Source: Desulfogranum japonicum DSM 18378 (lineage in GTDB: Bacteria > Desulfobacterota > Desulfobulbia > Desulfobulbales > Desulfobulbaceae). From it: a stretch of DNA of 64,000 nt. The notes below the pieces were generated by a model. The model saw only the letters and a program-made list of their open reading frames with translations, was not told the DNA's origin and did not search any database. A program made the position numbers and the translations under genes. Location of the stretch: positions 1 through 64,000 of the forward strand of contig NZ_AUCV01000032.1 in assembly GCF_000429945.1 (NCBI RefSeq). Reading direction: 5' to 3'. Positions 54,463-62,501 of the stretch are shown in pieces (within the stretch, counting starts at the first letter, position 1; each line of letters begins with the position of its first letter).

Positions 54463-55242
54463 ATGATTTCCGCCAAAAAAATCCTTGGTCTTTTTTTGTG
54501 TATCGGTGTGCTGGTTAGCAGTATGTCATCTTTTAGTTTTGCAGCTGAATCCAGTGGTGATTTGCCTGTACCCACTGCAACTAAAGAAAAACTGCGTAAA
54601 GAAATAGTCGGGGCTGCAACCAAGAATGCAGACCGTGAATACATTGTCGGGTATCGTGATATCATCTATGTCGAGATTTACGGCGAAGGATCCATGGCGG
54701 TGGGGGTGGAAGCCCCTGCAAGCAGTTCCGCTGGTGAGGGTGATGAAAATACTCCAAGTTTTTTACGGGGTAGGGGAACTGGCGCCGAAGTACGTATGGA
54801 CGGAAGAGTTTCACTGCGTCATATCGGCGATGTATATGTCGTTGGCATGACCCTGAGCCAGATAGCGGATTATCTGAAAGAATTATATAGTTCCATTTAT
54901 GAAAATCCAAGTGTAACAGTTACCCTGGTGCAGGGTAACAGCAGGCAATACACATTGATGGGACAGGTAAAGACGCCAGGACTTTATCACCTTGATTTTC
55001 CATTAACACTGGTTAAAGCCATCGCAAAGGCTGGCGGGTTTAATGAGTGGGCGAATAATGAGGTTACAGTGATTCGACAGGATGACCATCTTGTGCCGCA
55101 TGAGGAAAAGAAAGGCAGTACCGACAAGAAAAAGGATAAGGGCGGCCAGACCTTTGAATTTGACTATAGTGATTTTCTCAAAGGAAAACACCTGGAAAAG
55201 AATATCATCATTCAGCCTGGTGATGTAATTGTGGTTCATTAA
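54463..55242 (+). CDS. Polysaccharide export outer-membrane protein (Wza/SLBB family)
   Basis: 259 aa from ATG 54463 (GGGGTGG 6 nt upstream; the frame opens earlier at TTG 54430). Signal peptide at residues 5-27 ending FSFAAES. The export domain begins EYIVGYRDIIYVEIYGEG, with a low-complexity loop at about 80-105. It is followed by an SLBB domain (QYTLMGQVKTPGLYHL; NNEVTVIRQDD) and a Lys-rich loop. The ending IIIQPGDVIVV is the usual family terminus. There is no lipobox Cys. It likely forms or gates the export channel; the beta-barrel gene follows after 22 bp. Confidence 0.9.
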   Translation: MISAKKILGLFLCIGVLVSSMSSFSFAAESSGDLPVPTATKEKLRKEIVGAATKNADREYIVGYRDIIYVEIYGEGSMAVGVEAPASSSAGEGDENTPSFLRGRGTGAEVRMDGRVSLRHIGDVYVVGMTLSQIADYLKELYSSIYENPSVTVTLVQGNSRQYTLMGQVKTPGLYHLDFPLTLVKAIAKAGGFNEWANNEVTVIRQDDHLVPHEEKKGSTDKKKDKGGQTFEFDYSDFLKGKHLEKNIIIQPGDVIVVH

Positions 55243-55264
55243 GTTCAGCATGAGGACATTCACG

Positions 55265-56749
55265 ATGCAGAAACACATTTATCCCCTTATGGCACTGTCC
55301 CTTCTCGTTGGTTCCCCTGCAATGGCAAGACAAACCATAATTTCAGGCAGCGTACATACCGGTGTGGATTACTGGGAACGAAATTATGATGATGACGCTC
55401 AAGAAAATGCAACTGCAGATGATGGTGACAAACGCCAGATTGGGATCGGACCTGATATCATTATTGTTTCTGAAAGCATCCGTGATTCATTGTCTTTCAG
55501 GTATGCACCAATCATCAAGTATGATGACACGAACGATGAAACCGATATTGATCATTATCTGAGTTTGGCAGCAACAAGAATGCTCAGCCAGAGATGGGCT
55601 GTTAAGGTGAACAATGATTTCAGACTTTCCGATGACCCGTATTTTTCAGCTGAAGAGTTTGCCGACACCTCCTCTGTGATTACAGAAGACATGGAAAGCG
55701 ATTCTCCTGCATCTGAAGGGGAAGATGCTTCGCAGCAAGAGTCTGAGGTTAGTCAAAGCGATGTGGATGAACTTTCCAAAGATAACGGCCGGAGTCGTTA
55801 CTGGACGAATAATCTGGCACTGAAGACAGAATACATTTTTAGCGAAAGAACTCTTCTGGAACTGGGCTATGCGTTTAGTGTCTTGCGCAATGAGTCATCA
55901 GATGATGACGCCTATGATGAGTATGATCGGCATGCGTTTTCTGCAAATGCAACATACGCCTTCAATCGCAAATGGGCGACATCTCTGGCAGGTATGTATT
56001 CCCGTGGACTTTTTGATGACGCTGAAAACCCGGAAGATGGTTCCCTCATTTCCGATGACTTGGATTCGTACAGGTTCCTTTACCGGCTGGCCTACGAACC
56101 AAACGCCAAAGATTCTTACCCATTTTTGTACGATTTCAGGACCACCAAGTATGAAAATGATTATCGCAGGGATACCCTTGCCCACAATGTGTCCATGGGC
56201 TGGAACCATGCTTTTAACCAGCGTACCCAGATGAAACTGGGTGGTGGCCCTTCATATGCCGAGGCAGAGGATCTTGATGGTGAATGGGGGTATAATGCGT
56301 ATTTTAATCTCAGCAGAACCTACGAACACGCGCAGCTTTCACTTTCTTTGAATAAACGCTATGACACGCAGAATTTCACAGGTAATGGTGATTCCGGCCT
56401 GAAAGATACCTTTGACGCTCAGCTTCGTTTCCAGCAGCAGCTCACCCAGGCTCTGGGGTTTAATGTGTATGGCAAGTACAAATGGGAATCCAACCTGGAT
56501 CCACAGGATGAATATCTTGATGCCGTTAACAGAAATGATATCTCTGATGAAGAATCTACAGGAGATGTCACTTACGATAAAAACACCTATGAGATGGGTG
56601 TAGGCTTTGATTACGCATTTTGGCGCTACTATTCTGTGGGTGTAAAATACGCGTATTTTGTCTCAGATGGTGACCTGAGTTCAGATCAGTATAATGACCA
56701 TAGGGTTATGCTGACTTTGAGTGCTGCCAAGGATCTGTGGCGCTGGTAA
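55265..56749 (+). CDS. Outer-membrane beta-barrel protein of the EPS/exosortase locus
   Basis: 494 aa from ATG 55265, preceded by GAGGA. Signal peptide MQKHIYPLMALSLLVGSPAMA. Amphipathic beta-strand repeats with aromatic ends follow (SLSFRYAPIIKYDD, WAVKVNNDFRLSDDPYF, YSVGVKYAYFVSDGDLSSDQ), ending in a strand with terminal W (AKDLWRW). A strongly acidic insert covers about residues 125-175 (EDMESDSPASEGEDASQ), probably an extracellular loop. Uncharacterised barrels of this kind are regular neighbours of EPS-type exosortases. Confidence 0.82.
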   Translation: MQKHIYPLMALSLLVGSPAMARQTIISGSVHTGVDYWERNYDDDAQENATADDGDKRQIGIGPDIIIVSESIRDSLSFRYAPIIKYDDTNDETDIDHYLSLAATRMLSQRWAVKVNNDFRLSDDPYFSAEEFADTSSVITEDMESDSPASEGEDASQQESEVSQSDVDELSKDNGRSRYWTNNLALKTEYIFSERTLLELGYAFSVLRNESSDDDAYDEYDRHAFSANATYAFNRKWATSLAGMYSRGLFDDAENPEDGSLISDDLDSYRFLYRLAYEPNAKDSYPFLYDFRTTKYENDYRRDTLAHNVSMGWNHAFNQRTQMKLGGGPSYAEAEDLDGEWGYNAYFNLSRTYEHAQLSLSLNKRYDTQNFTGNGDSGLKDTFDAQLRFQQQLTQALGFNVYGKYKWESNLDPQDEYLDAVNRNDISDEESTGDVTYDKNTYEMGVGFDYAFWRYYSVGVKYAYFVSDGDLSSDQYNDHRVMLTLSAAKDLWRW

Positions 56750-56772
56750 AAGGACAAACTGTATTCGCTATT

Positions 56773-57429
56773 ATGAACATTTCTCTGATCCGTGTAGCCT
56801 TTATCTGCTGCCTGTGTGTTGGTATGTTTTTCCTGCTTCAGGATGTGCAGGGGGTGCAGCGAACCCCCATTAAGCAGTCGCTGCAGTATTTTCCGAAAAC
56901 ATTGGGCCAGTGGCAGGTCAAGAGTGAGATGAAGTCCAGTGCTGCGGTTATCGGCATGCTGGGGGTGGATGATTACCTAGACTATAACTACCAGAATACT
57001 GCCGATGATGTTGTGAATTTTTATGTAGCCTATTATGAGGCTGTAGGAGGAGGGCGCGGATATCATTCTCCTAAGAACTGTATACCAGGCGGAGGCTGGG
57101 GAATTGATAGCGTAAATACCGTTACCATCAAAGGGCCAAACCTGCCTGAACCTGTGACTGTCTCAGAACTTATAATACGTAATCGTAATGAATATCAGGT
57201 TGTTTATTATTGGTTCCAGAACAGGGGGCGCATAATTGCTTCAGAGTATTGGGAGAAAATATACCTTGTGCTTGATGCCATAACCATGAAGCGCCGTGAC
57301 GGAAGTTTTGTACGCCTGATAAGTTATGCACCCGGTGGTGACCTCGATACTGCCAGGGAAAGATTAAATCAGTTCGCACCAATGGCAATGCAGGAGTTAG
57401 AGAACTTTCTACCAGGTGCCCCGCAATGA
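56773..57429 (+). CDS. EpsI-family exosortase-associated protein
   Basis: 218 aa from ATG 56773; a GTG at 56737 overlapping the previous gene is possible. One N-terminal transmembrane helix (VAFICCLCVGMFFLLQ), then a periplasmic EpsI (DUF3485) domain: TLGQWQVKSEM, VVNFYVAYYEAVGGGRGYHS, PKNCIPGGGWGI and VVYYWFQNRGRIIASEYWEK. The conserved Cys in the PKNCIPGGGW block is the family hallmark. In other loci this domain is fused to the exosortase C terminus; here it is a separate gene overlapping the exosortase start by 4 nt. Confidence 0.9.
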   Translation: MNISLIRVAFICCLCVGMFFLLQDVQGVQRTPIKQSLQYFPKTLGQWQVKSEMKSSAAVIGMLGVDDYLDYNYQNTADDVVNFYVAYYEAVGGGRGYHSPKNCIPGGGWGIDSVNTVTIKGPNLPEPVTVSELIIRNRNEYQVVYYWFQNRGRIIASEYWEKIYLVLDAITMKRRDGSFVRLISYAPGGDLDTARERLNQFAPMAMQELENFLPGAPQ

Positions 57430-58289
57430 TGAACAATGGCTCAACAACATCTTACACCAAGATAGATCTTGCTTTTCTTGTTTTGGTTCTGGGCGTAATT
57501 CTGGGGGTTTATTTTCCAGTTCTGACAAAACTCATAAATGATTGGGGAATAAACGATAATTATTCCCATGGTTTCTTTGTTCCTTTTATTTCCGCGTACA
57601 TGATTTTCAGCATTCGGGAGAAGATCAAAGAAAAGCAGATTTCACCTGCTAATTGGGGGCTTCTGATTTTACTGGGTGGTTTTGCTCAGCTCTATCTTGC
57701 TTCAGTGGGATCAGAATTATTCCTCCAGAGAACTTCACTTATCATTGTACTGCTGGGATATTGCTTGTTTTTATTAGGGGTACGGATCACCTGGGTGGTG
57801 ATGTTGCCATTGGTGTATCTTATTTTTATGGTTCCGTTACCTGCAATCATTTGGAACAAAATCGCCTTTCCCCTGCAGCTGTTTTCCAGCCAGATCACAG
57901 AATATGTGATACGTCTTGCAGGTATACCAATATTACGTGAAGGAAATGTTCTCCACCTGGCGTCAACCAGCCTTGAAGTTGTTGATGCCTGCTCTGGACT
58001 TCGTTCTCTCAATACCATGTTTGCTCTCAGTATTGCTTTTGCCTGGTTTTCCACTTTGACAAAGCTGGGTAAATGGCTGTTGTTTTTTGCTGCAGCCCCC
58101 ATAGCCATAACAGCTAATATGGTCCGTTTAACTCTTACCGCATTCCTTGCCGCCCATTACGGAGAAAAGGCAGCCCAGGGCTTCTTACATGAGTTTTCAG
58201 GGATGTTTACCTTTATTCTAGGTTTGCTTTTGCTGATTCTTGTTCGTAGATTTCTCCCTGAAAGAAAACAGGCTGCGCAAAGTCAGTGA
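57426..58289 (+). CDS. Exosortase (EPS-type transpeptidase-like membrane enzyme)
   Basis: 287 aa with about eight transmembrane helices. The catalytic triad motifs are all present: EVVDACSGLRSL (Cys), ITANMVRLTLTAFLA (Arg) and GFLHEFSGMFTFILG (His). NYSHGFFVPFISAYMI near the N terminus is also typical. It should cleave C-terminal sorting signals of exported proteins and couple them to envelope glycan. No substrate with a recognisable PEP-CTERM-like tail was seen in the window. Coupled to the EpsI gene. Confidence 0.93.
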   Translation: MMNNGSTTSYTKIDLAFLVLVLGVILGVYFPVLTKLINDWGINDNYSHGFFVPFISAYMIFSIREKIKEKQISPANWGLLILLGGFAQLYLASVGSELFLQRTSLIIVLLGYCLFLLGVRITWVVMLPLVYLIFMVPLPAIIWNKIAFPLQLFSSQITEYVIRLAGIPILREGNVLHLASTSLEVVDACSGLRSLNTMFALSIAFAWFSTLTKLGKWLLFFAAAPIAITANMVRLTLTAFLAAHYGEKAAQGFLHEFSGMFTFILGLLLLILVRRFLPERKQAAQSQ

Positions 58290-58942
58290 TGTGGTTACAC
58301 TTGAGTCCTTGTCCTGAAGATGGATTTTTGTTCAAACAGGGTAAGTATATATAGGGGAAGTGACTAAGGCAGACGTAACTGATCATGGGGGTAACAACAC
58401 TGATATTTCAATTCGTGTTGAGCTGTAACTGGCTACACGGAGCCTGAGTTTTCGTAAGCAAGCTGGGGTAGCGTTGGGGAATACGTAAGCCAGGTTGATC
58501 GCGGAAAAAACAGGTGCTTTGTGAGCCGTTACCTAACAGGTTATCTGGGGCCAGATGGGTGAAATGATATACCACCGTGAAAGTTTGCCATCGCGTTTAT
58601 CACAGGCGGGTAGGCAACATCCATCATGAAACGCAGTCGCACAAACTCTTTATAATCGTTACCAAAATATAGAAATGCTGACATATTCTCATGTCTGTAA
58701 GCGGTTATCTGTGATTCTATGAGCACTGATGGCAGACATCCTTGAATCTACCTGTGAACGATAAACAGATGCCAACTTGTTATTAGATATGATTTCCCTC
58801 GATAGGCGGCGTTTTACTGCAGATGATTGATTCATGAATAAAAGGCTGTGGGTATTGGGTGTAGAATTTTCTCACCAATGCTGATATTGGAATGATTTTG
58901 ATTAGATGTAACTCTCTGATTCAGAAGATAAGGCAATAGAGA
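58290..58942. other. Long gap inside the EPS locus
   Basis: About 650 bp without a supported gene. The first half contains family B copy 6 (58374-58533). A 61-codon minus-strand frame (58541-58726) has no recognisable domain. The final 200 bp are AT-rich and probably carry the promoter of the glycosyltransferase gene, which marks a separate transcription unit. Confidence 0.5.
58374..58533 (-). repeat. Dispersed intergenic repeat, family B copy 6 (inverted, most complete)
   Basis: Read on the minus strand it runs GGTAACGGCTCACAAAGCAC, TTTCCGCGATCAACCTGGCT, CCAGCTTGCTTACGAAAACT, CCAGTTACAGCTCAACACGA and ATTGAAATATCAGTGTTG, ending ATGATCAGTTAC. This joins segments seen separately in copies 1 to 5. 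The ends GTAACGGCTCACA and TGATCAGTTAC are imperfect inverted repeats. Confidence 0.78.
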
Positions 58943-60112
58943 ATGGACTGGCTGTACGCAATTGGTTTTTGGGGATGCGCGTGTTTTGTTATGTACACAT
59001 ACCTGGGCTATCCTGTATATCTTTGGTTGGTCAGTCGTCTGTATCCTCAAAAAATTCATAAACAGCTTCTTGAGCAAGTGCCAGCAGTTTCAGTGGTTGT
59101 TGCTGCCAAAAATGAAGAAGCAAATATAACTGCCAGATTGCAAAATCTCTGCGACCAGGATTATCCATTGGAGCAAATGCAACTCATTGTTGTTTCTGAT
59201 GGATCAAATGACCGTACCGTCGAGTTGCTCAAAGATTTTCGTACACAGCTGGCTGGTAAAGCGCTGTCACCTGAAATCGTGATAATCGAGCTTCCTGAAT
59301 CCAAAGGAAAACCCAATGCCCTGAATACAGCCGTTCAAAAGGCTCAAGGTGAAATTCTTGTTTTTACTGATTGCCGTCAGAAGTTTGCCACTAACGCCTT
59401 GCGTGAACTGGTAGCAAATTTTTCTGATCCGACTATAGGCTGTGTCAGTGGCGAGCTTCTTTTTTATCAACAGACAGACCCCACGCTGGAAGTCGAAATG
59501 GGAGCATATTGGAAATATGAAAAAGCAGTTCGTAAACTGGAAAGTGCTACAGGTTCTGTAATGGGCGCAACCGGGGCAATCTATGCGATCAGAAAAAATT
59601 TGTACAATGAAATTCCGGCAAGTACTTTGATTGATGATGTCCTGATACCGTTACAGGTAGTGGGCCATGGAAAACGGGTAATTTTCGACTCCGGTGCAGT
59701 TGCCTATGATGTTGTATCTCAAAATATTTTCCAGGAATGGCATAGAAAAGTTCGCACCCTGACAGGCAACTGGCAGTTGCTTTCGCTGAAACCCGGTTTG
59801 CTCAATCCATGGCATAATCCCTTTGCCGCGAGATTCTTCTGGCATAAGGTTGCGAGATTACTCGTGCCATTTGCTTTGCTGGGGGCTTTGATTTTCAGTA
59901 TGTTACTTGATGGCTTGGTATATAATTTCATATTTTTCATCCAGGTCTTGTTTTATGGTATAGCCGGTCTTGTTTGTTTTATCCCAGCATTCAGGGATAA
60001 TGCGGTACTCAAAATTACCTACTTTTTTTGCGTCCTGAACCTGGCTGTAATGTATGCACTATATATCTGGTTGAGTGGCGGAAGTAAGACTATCTGGAAG
60101 AATAAAAAATAG
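58943..60112 (+). CDS. Family 2 glycosyltransferase with membrane anchors
   Basis: 389 aa. N-terminal transmembrane helix (GFWGCACFVMYTYLGYPVYL), then the GT-A domain: VSVVVAAKNEEANITARLQ, VVSDGSNDRTVELL, GKPNALNTAVQKAQGEILVF, TDCRQ at the metal site, and a processive-type EWHRKVRTLTGNWQ (Q/RxxRW region). Three to four C-terminal helices follow (LLVPFALLGALIFSMLL; VLFYGIAGLVCFIP). It likely polymerises or initiates the exopolysaccharide at the cytoplasmic face. It precedes the UDP-GlcNAc 2-epimerase gene. Confidence 0.92.
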   Translation: MDWLYAIGFWGCACFVMYTYLGYPVYLWLVSRLYPQKIHKQLLEQVPAVSVVVAAKNEEANITARLQNLCDQDYPLEQMQLIVVSDGSNDRTVELLKDFRTQLAGKALSPEIVIIELPESKGKPNALNTAVQKAQGEILVFTDCRQKFATNALRELVANFSDPTIGCVSGELLFYQQTDPTLEVEMGAYWKYEKAVRKLESATGSVMGATGAIYAIRKNLYNEIPASTLIDDVLIPLQVVGHGKRVIFDSGAVAYDVVSQNIFQEWHRKVRTLTGNWQLLSLKPGLLNPWHNPFAARFFWHKVARLLVPFALLGALIFSMLLDGLVYNFIFFIQVLFYGIAGLVCFIPAFRDNAVLKITYFFCVLNLAVMYALYIWLSGGSKTIWKNKK

Positions 60113-60238
60113 TATAACCTCATAAATGTACGCGGTAATCGACACCATGTATCGCCCTGGTTTGCAGGGAACAGTTGCTCGAAAACAGGAAAGCAGTAGA
60201 ATATCAACCATCTCAGATGTGAATTGAAATAGCAGAAA

Positions 60239-61402
60239 ATGGATACACGACAAACTCTTAGAATGATGTCTATAGCTGGCGCAAGACCAAATTTCATGAA
60301 ACTTGCAGCCATTGCCCATGCCGTGGAAGAATATAATGGCTTAACTGAAAAGCAGGTAAACATTGAACATATGATCGTGCATACCGGGCAGCATTATGAT
60401 TCTAAGATGTCGGCTAATTTTTTTGCTGATCTGGGAATTCCGGAGCCAGATGTGAATCTGAATATAGGATCTGGATCTCATGCCTGTCAAACAGCCGATA
60501 TCATGAAGGCTTTTGAGCCAGTACTCCTTGAAAATATGCCCGATGTGTTGTTGGTTGTAGGTGATGTCAATTCCACCATAGCTTGCTCTCTGGTAGCTTC
60601 AAAGATTGCCTATCCCCATGAAGCACGGCATAGAGTGAGGCCTGTGATAGTACATGTTGAAGCTGGTTTACGCTCAAACGACAGATCTATGCCTGAAGAG
60701 ATTAATCGCGTATTAACCGATGCGATCAGCGATTTTCTTTTTGTAACAGAACAAAGTGGTTTGGATAATCTTCGTGCCGAGGGGGTTGCTGCGGATAAAA
60801 TGCATTTTGCCGGCAATGTGATGATTGACACCTTGATTAATCATCTGGAAAAGGCAAAAAAATCAAAAGTTAAAGAGAATCTTGGAGTTTCAGGAGAGTA
60901 TGTTGTGGTGACGTTACATCGTCCCTCCAATGTTGACACCAAAGAATCATTGGCTCCTTTGATTGCTCTTCTTGAGCAGGTAGCTGAAAAATGTAAGGTG
61001 GTTTTTCCTGTTCACCCGAGAACTCTCAATAAACTTGATGATTTTTCCCTGTTGCAACATTTGCGTGATAACGAAAATGTCATATTATCCGGTCCCCTTG
61101 GTTATCTTGATTTTTTGAATCTCATCTCTGAAGCTCGCGCTGTAATTACTGATTCCGGAGGGATTCAGGAAGAGACAACATACTTGCAGGTGCCTTGTAT
61201 TACACTGCGTGAAAATACCGAAAGGCCGGTTACCGTATCCGAGGGATCCAATTACCTGGCCGGACTTGATATCGATGTCATCTGGTCTACCTTTTGTTCT
61301 GTTCTCGAAGGCAGAGGCAAGGCTTCCAGGATACCTGATTTGTGGGATGGTCGTTCCGGATTCCGTATTGTTGCCCAAATTGTAGAAGATTGTGCGGTAT
61401 AA
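60239..61402 (+). CDS. wecB: UDP-N-acetylglucosamine 2-epimerase (non-hydrolysing)
   Basis: 387 aa. Motifs: MSIAGARPNFMKLAAIA, VHTGQHYDSKMSANFF, VEAGLRSNDRSMPEEINRV, VTLHRPSNVD and TDSGGIQEETTYL. These are characteristic of the enzyme making UDP-ManNAc. ATG 60239 is taken; ATG 60266 is also possible. The stop shares one base with the following sulfotransferase start, so the sugar precursor and a sulfate-transfer step are coupled. Confidence 0.93.
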   Translation: MDTRQTLRMMSIAGARPNFMKLAAIAHAVEEYNGLTEKQVNIEHMIVHTGQHYDSKMSANFFADLGIPEPDVNLNIGSGSHACQTADIMKAFEPVLLENMPDVLLVVGDVNSTIACSLVASKIAYPHEARHRVRPVIVHVEAGLRSNDRSMPEEINRVLTDAISDFLFVTEQSGLDNLRAEGVAADKMHFAGNVMIDTLINHLEKAKKSKVKENLGVSGEYVVVTLHRPSNVDTKESLAPLIALLEQVAEKCKVVFPVHPRTLNKLDDFSLLQHLRDNENVILSGPLGYLDFLNLISEARAVITDSGGIQEETTYLQVPCITLRENTERPVTVSEGSNYLAGLDIDVIWSTFCSVLEGRGKASRIPDLWDGRSGFRIVAQIVEDCAV

Positions 61403-62382
61403 TGGAGTCTGTTGAGTCCGGTTTTAAACCAATTTTTATTGTAGGTGCACCACGTTCCGGGACAACCATGCTGGCTGTGCTGTTGAATCGCCATTCTCAT
61501 ATTGCCATTCCGCCTGAAACGCAATTTTTTTCTGAGTATATTCAAGAAACCGACGTCACCTCTTTTGCCCGAAAAAGCAGGCTCGGTAATGTAGAAGACG
61601 CGGCGTCGTTCAACAGAATCTCAGACCTGGGGCTTTCTGTTGAGGAGATAATGGCAGAGTATGAATTGCTGCCAAATGAGCCAGCCTGTCTTCTGCAAGC
61701 TATTTTAGCCGCTTACACGGCTAAGTGTGGAAAAAAGCGCGCTGGTGAGAAATCCCCTCGTCATCTGGAGTATGTTCCACACATCTTATCTTTGTATCCC
61801 GAAGCAAAGGTGATTTGTATTGTTCGTGATGGCCGAGATGTTGTCCGTTCTCTGGTGAAAACACCATGGGCAGAGCCTGGCAACCCCCGTCGGAAAGGCT
61901 TGTTCTGCATGCAATGGACGGAATACGCGAACAAAATTATAGAATATCGCAATACCTTGCCATCAGAAAAATTTCGAGTCTTTCGGTATGAAGATGTATT
62001 GACCAGCGGTGAAGAGGTACTGCGTGAAATTTGTCAGTTTATCGACGAGCGTTTTGAAATTGAGATGTTGCAAGCCGGTCAGGGGTCAGGTGTCGTGCCG
62101 GGATGGGAAACACGGTGGAAGGGGAAGGCTGAAGATGGCCTTGATCCGAGCAGAGCCGGAGCTTGGCGAAGACAGGCGTCCACCAGGGAAATTTGTTGGT
62201 TGAATATGTTCATGGGAAAAGAGCTTGGGCTGATGGGGTACAAAGATACAACCCTGAAAGAATGCTCAATTTGGCTGCGCTGCCTTATATGGTTGCAGAT
62301 ATTGCCGTATAGACGGATCATGCAACCCGTCTCCCTGCTGGGATTGAGGCTGATCAGGGTATTGAAAAGTAAACAAAGCTGA
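61402..62382 (+). CDS. Sulfotransferase family protein
   Basis: 326 aa from ATG 61402 (overlapping the previous TAA). The PAPS 5'-phosphosulfate loop is FIVGAPRSGTTMLAVLLNRH. The 3'-phosphate region is VICIVRDGRDVVRSLVKTPW, with FRVFRYEDVLTSGEEVLREI downstream. The C terminus ends in basic hydrophobic helices. It is predicted to transfer sulfate from PAPS to a sugar or lipid-linked sugar, so the EPS may be sulfated; the acceptor is unknown. Confidence 0.85.
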   Translation: MESVESGFKPIFIVGAPRSGTTMLAVLLNRHSHIAIPPETQFFSEYIQETDVTSFARKSRLGNVEDAASFNRISDLGLSVEEIMAEYELLPNEPACLLQAILAAYTAKCGKKRAGEKSPRHLEYVPHILSLYPEAKVICIVRDGRDVVRSLVKTPWAEPGNPRRKGLFCMQWTEYANKIIEYRNTLPSEKFRVFRYEDVLTSGEEVLREICQFIDERFEIEMLQAGQGSGVVPGWETRWKGKAEDGLDPSRAGAWRRQASTREICWLNMFMGKELGLMGYKDTTLKECSIWLRCLIWLQILPYRRIMQPVSLLGLRLIRVLKSKQS

Positions 62383-62501
62383 TATGTCTATCCGGGCATT
62401 CTTTTTTCTCCATTTTCATGGGATTGAAGAGTAAACCAGCGCTCGTTTTTCTGAAATGATACTCCTGTGTATTTTTTAAGAATATTCTCTCCAGGTATGT
62501 T

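Noticed and set aside
58541-58726. 61-codon minus-strand frame in the EPS-locus gap
   Set aside because: No recognisable domain, no ribosome-binding site, and it adjoins repeat sequence.
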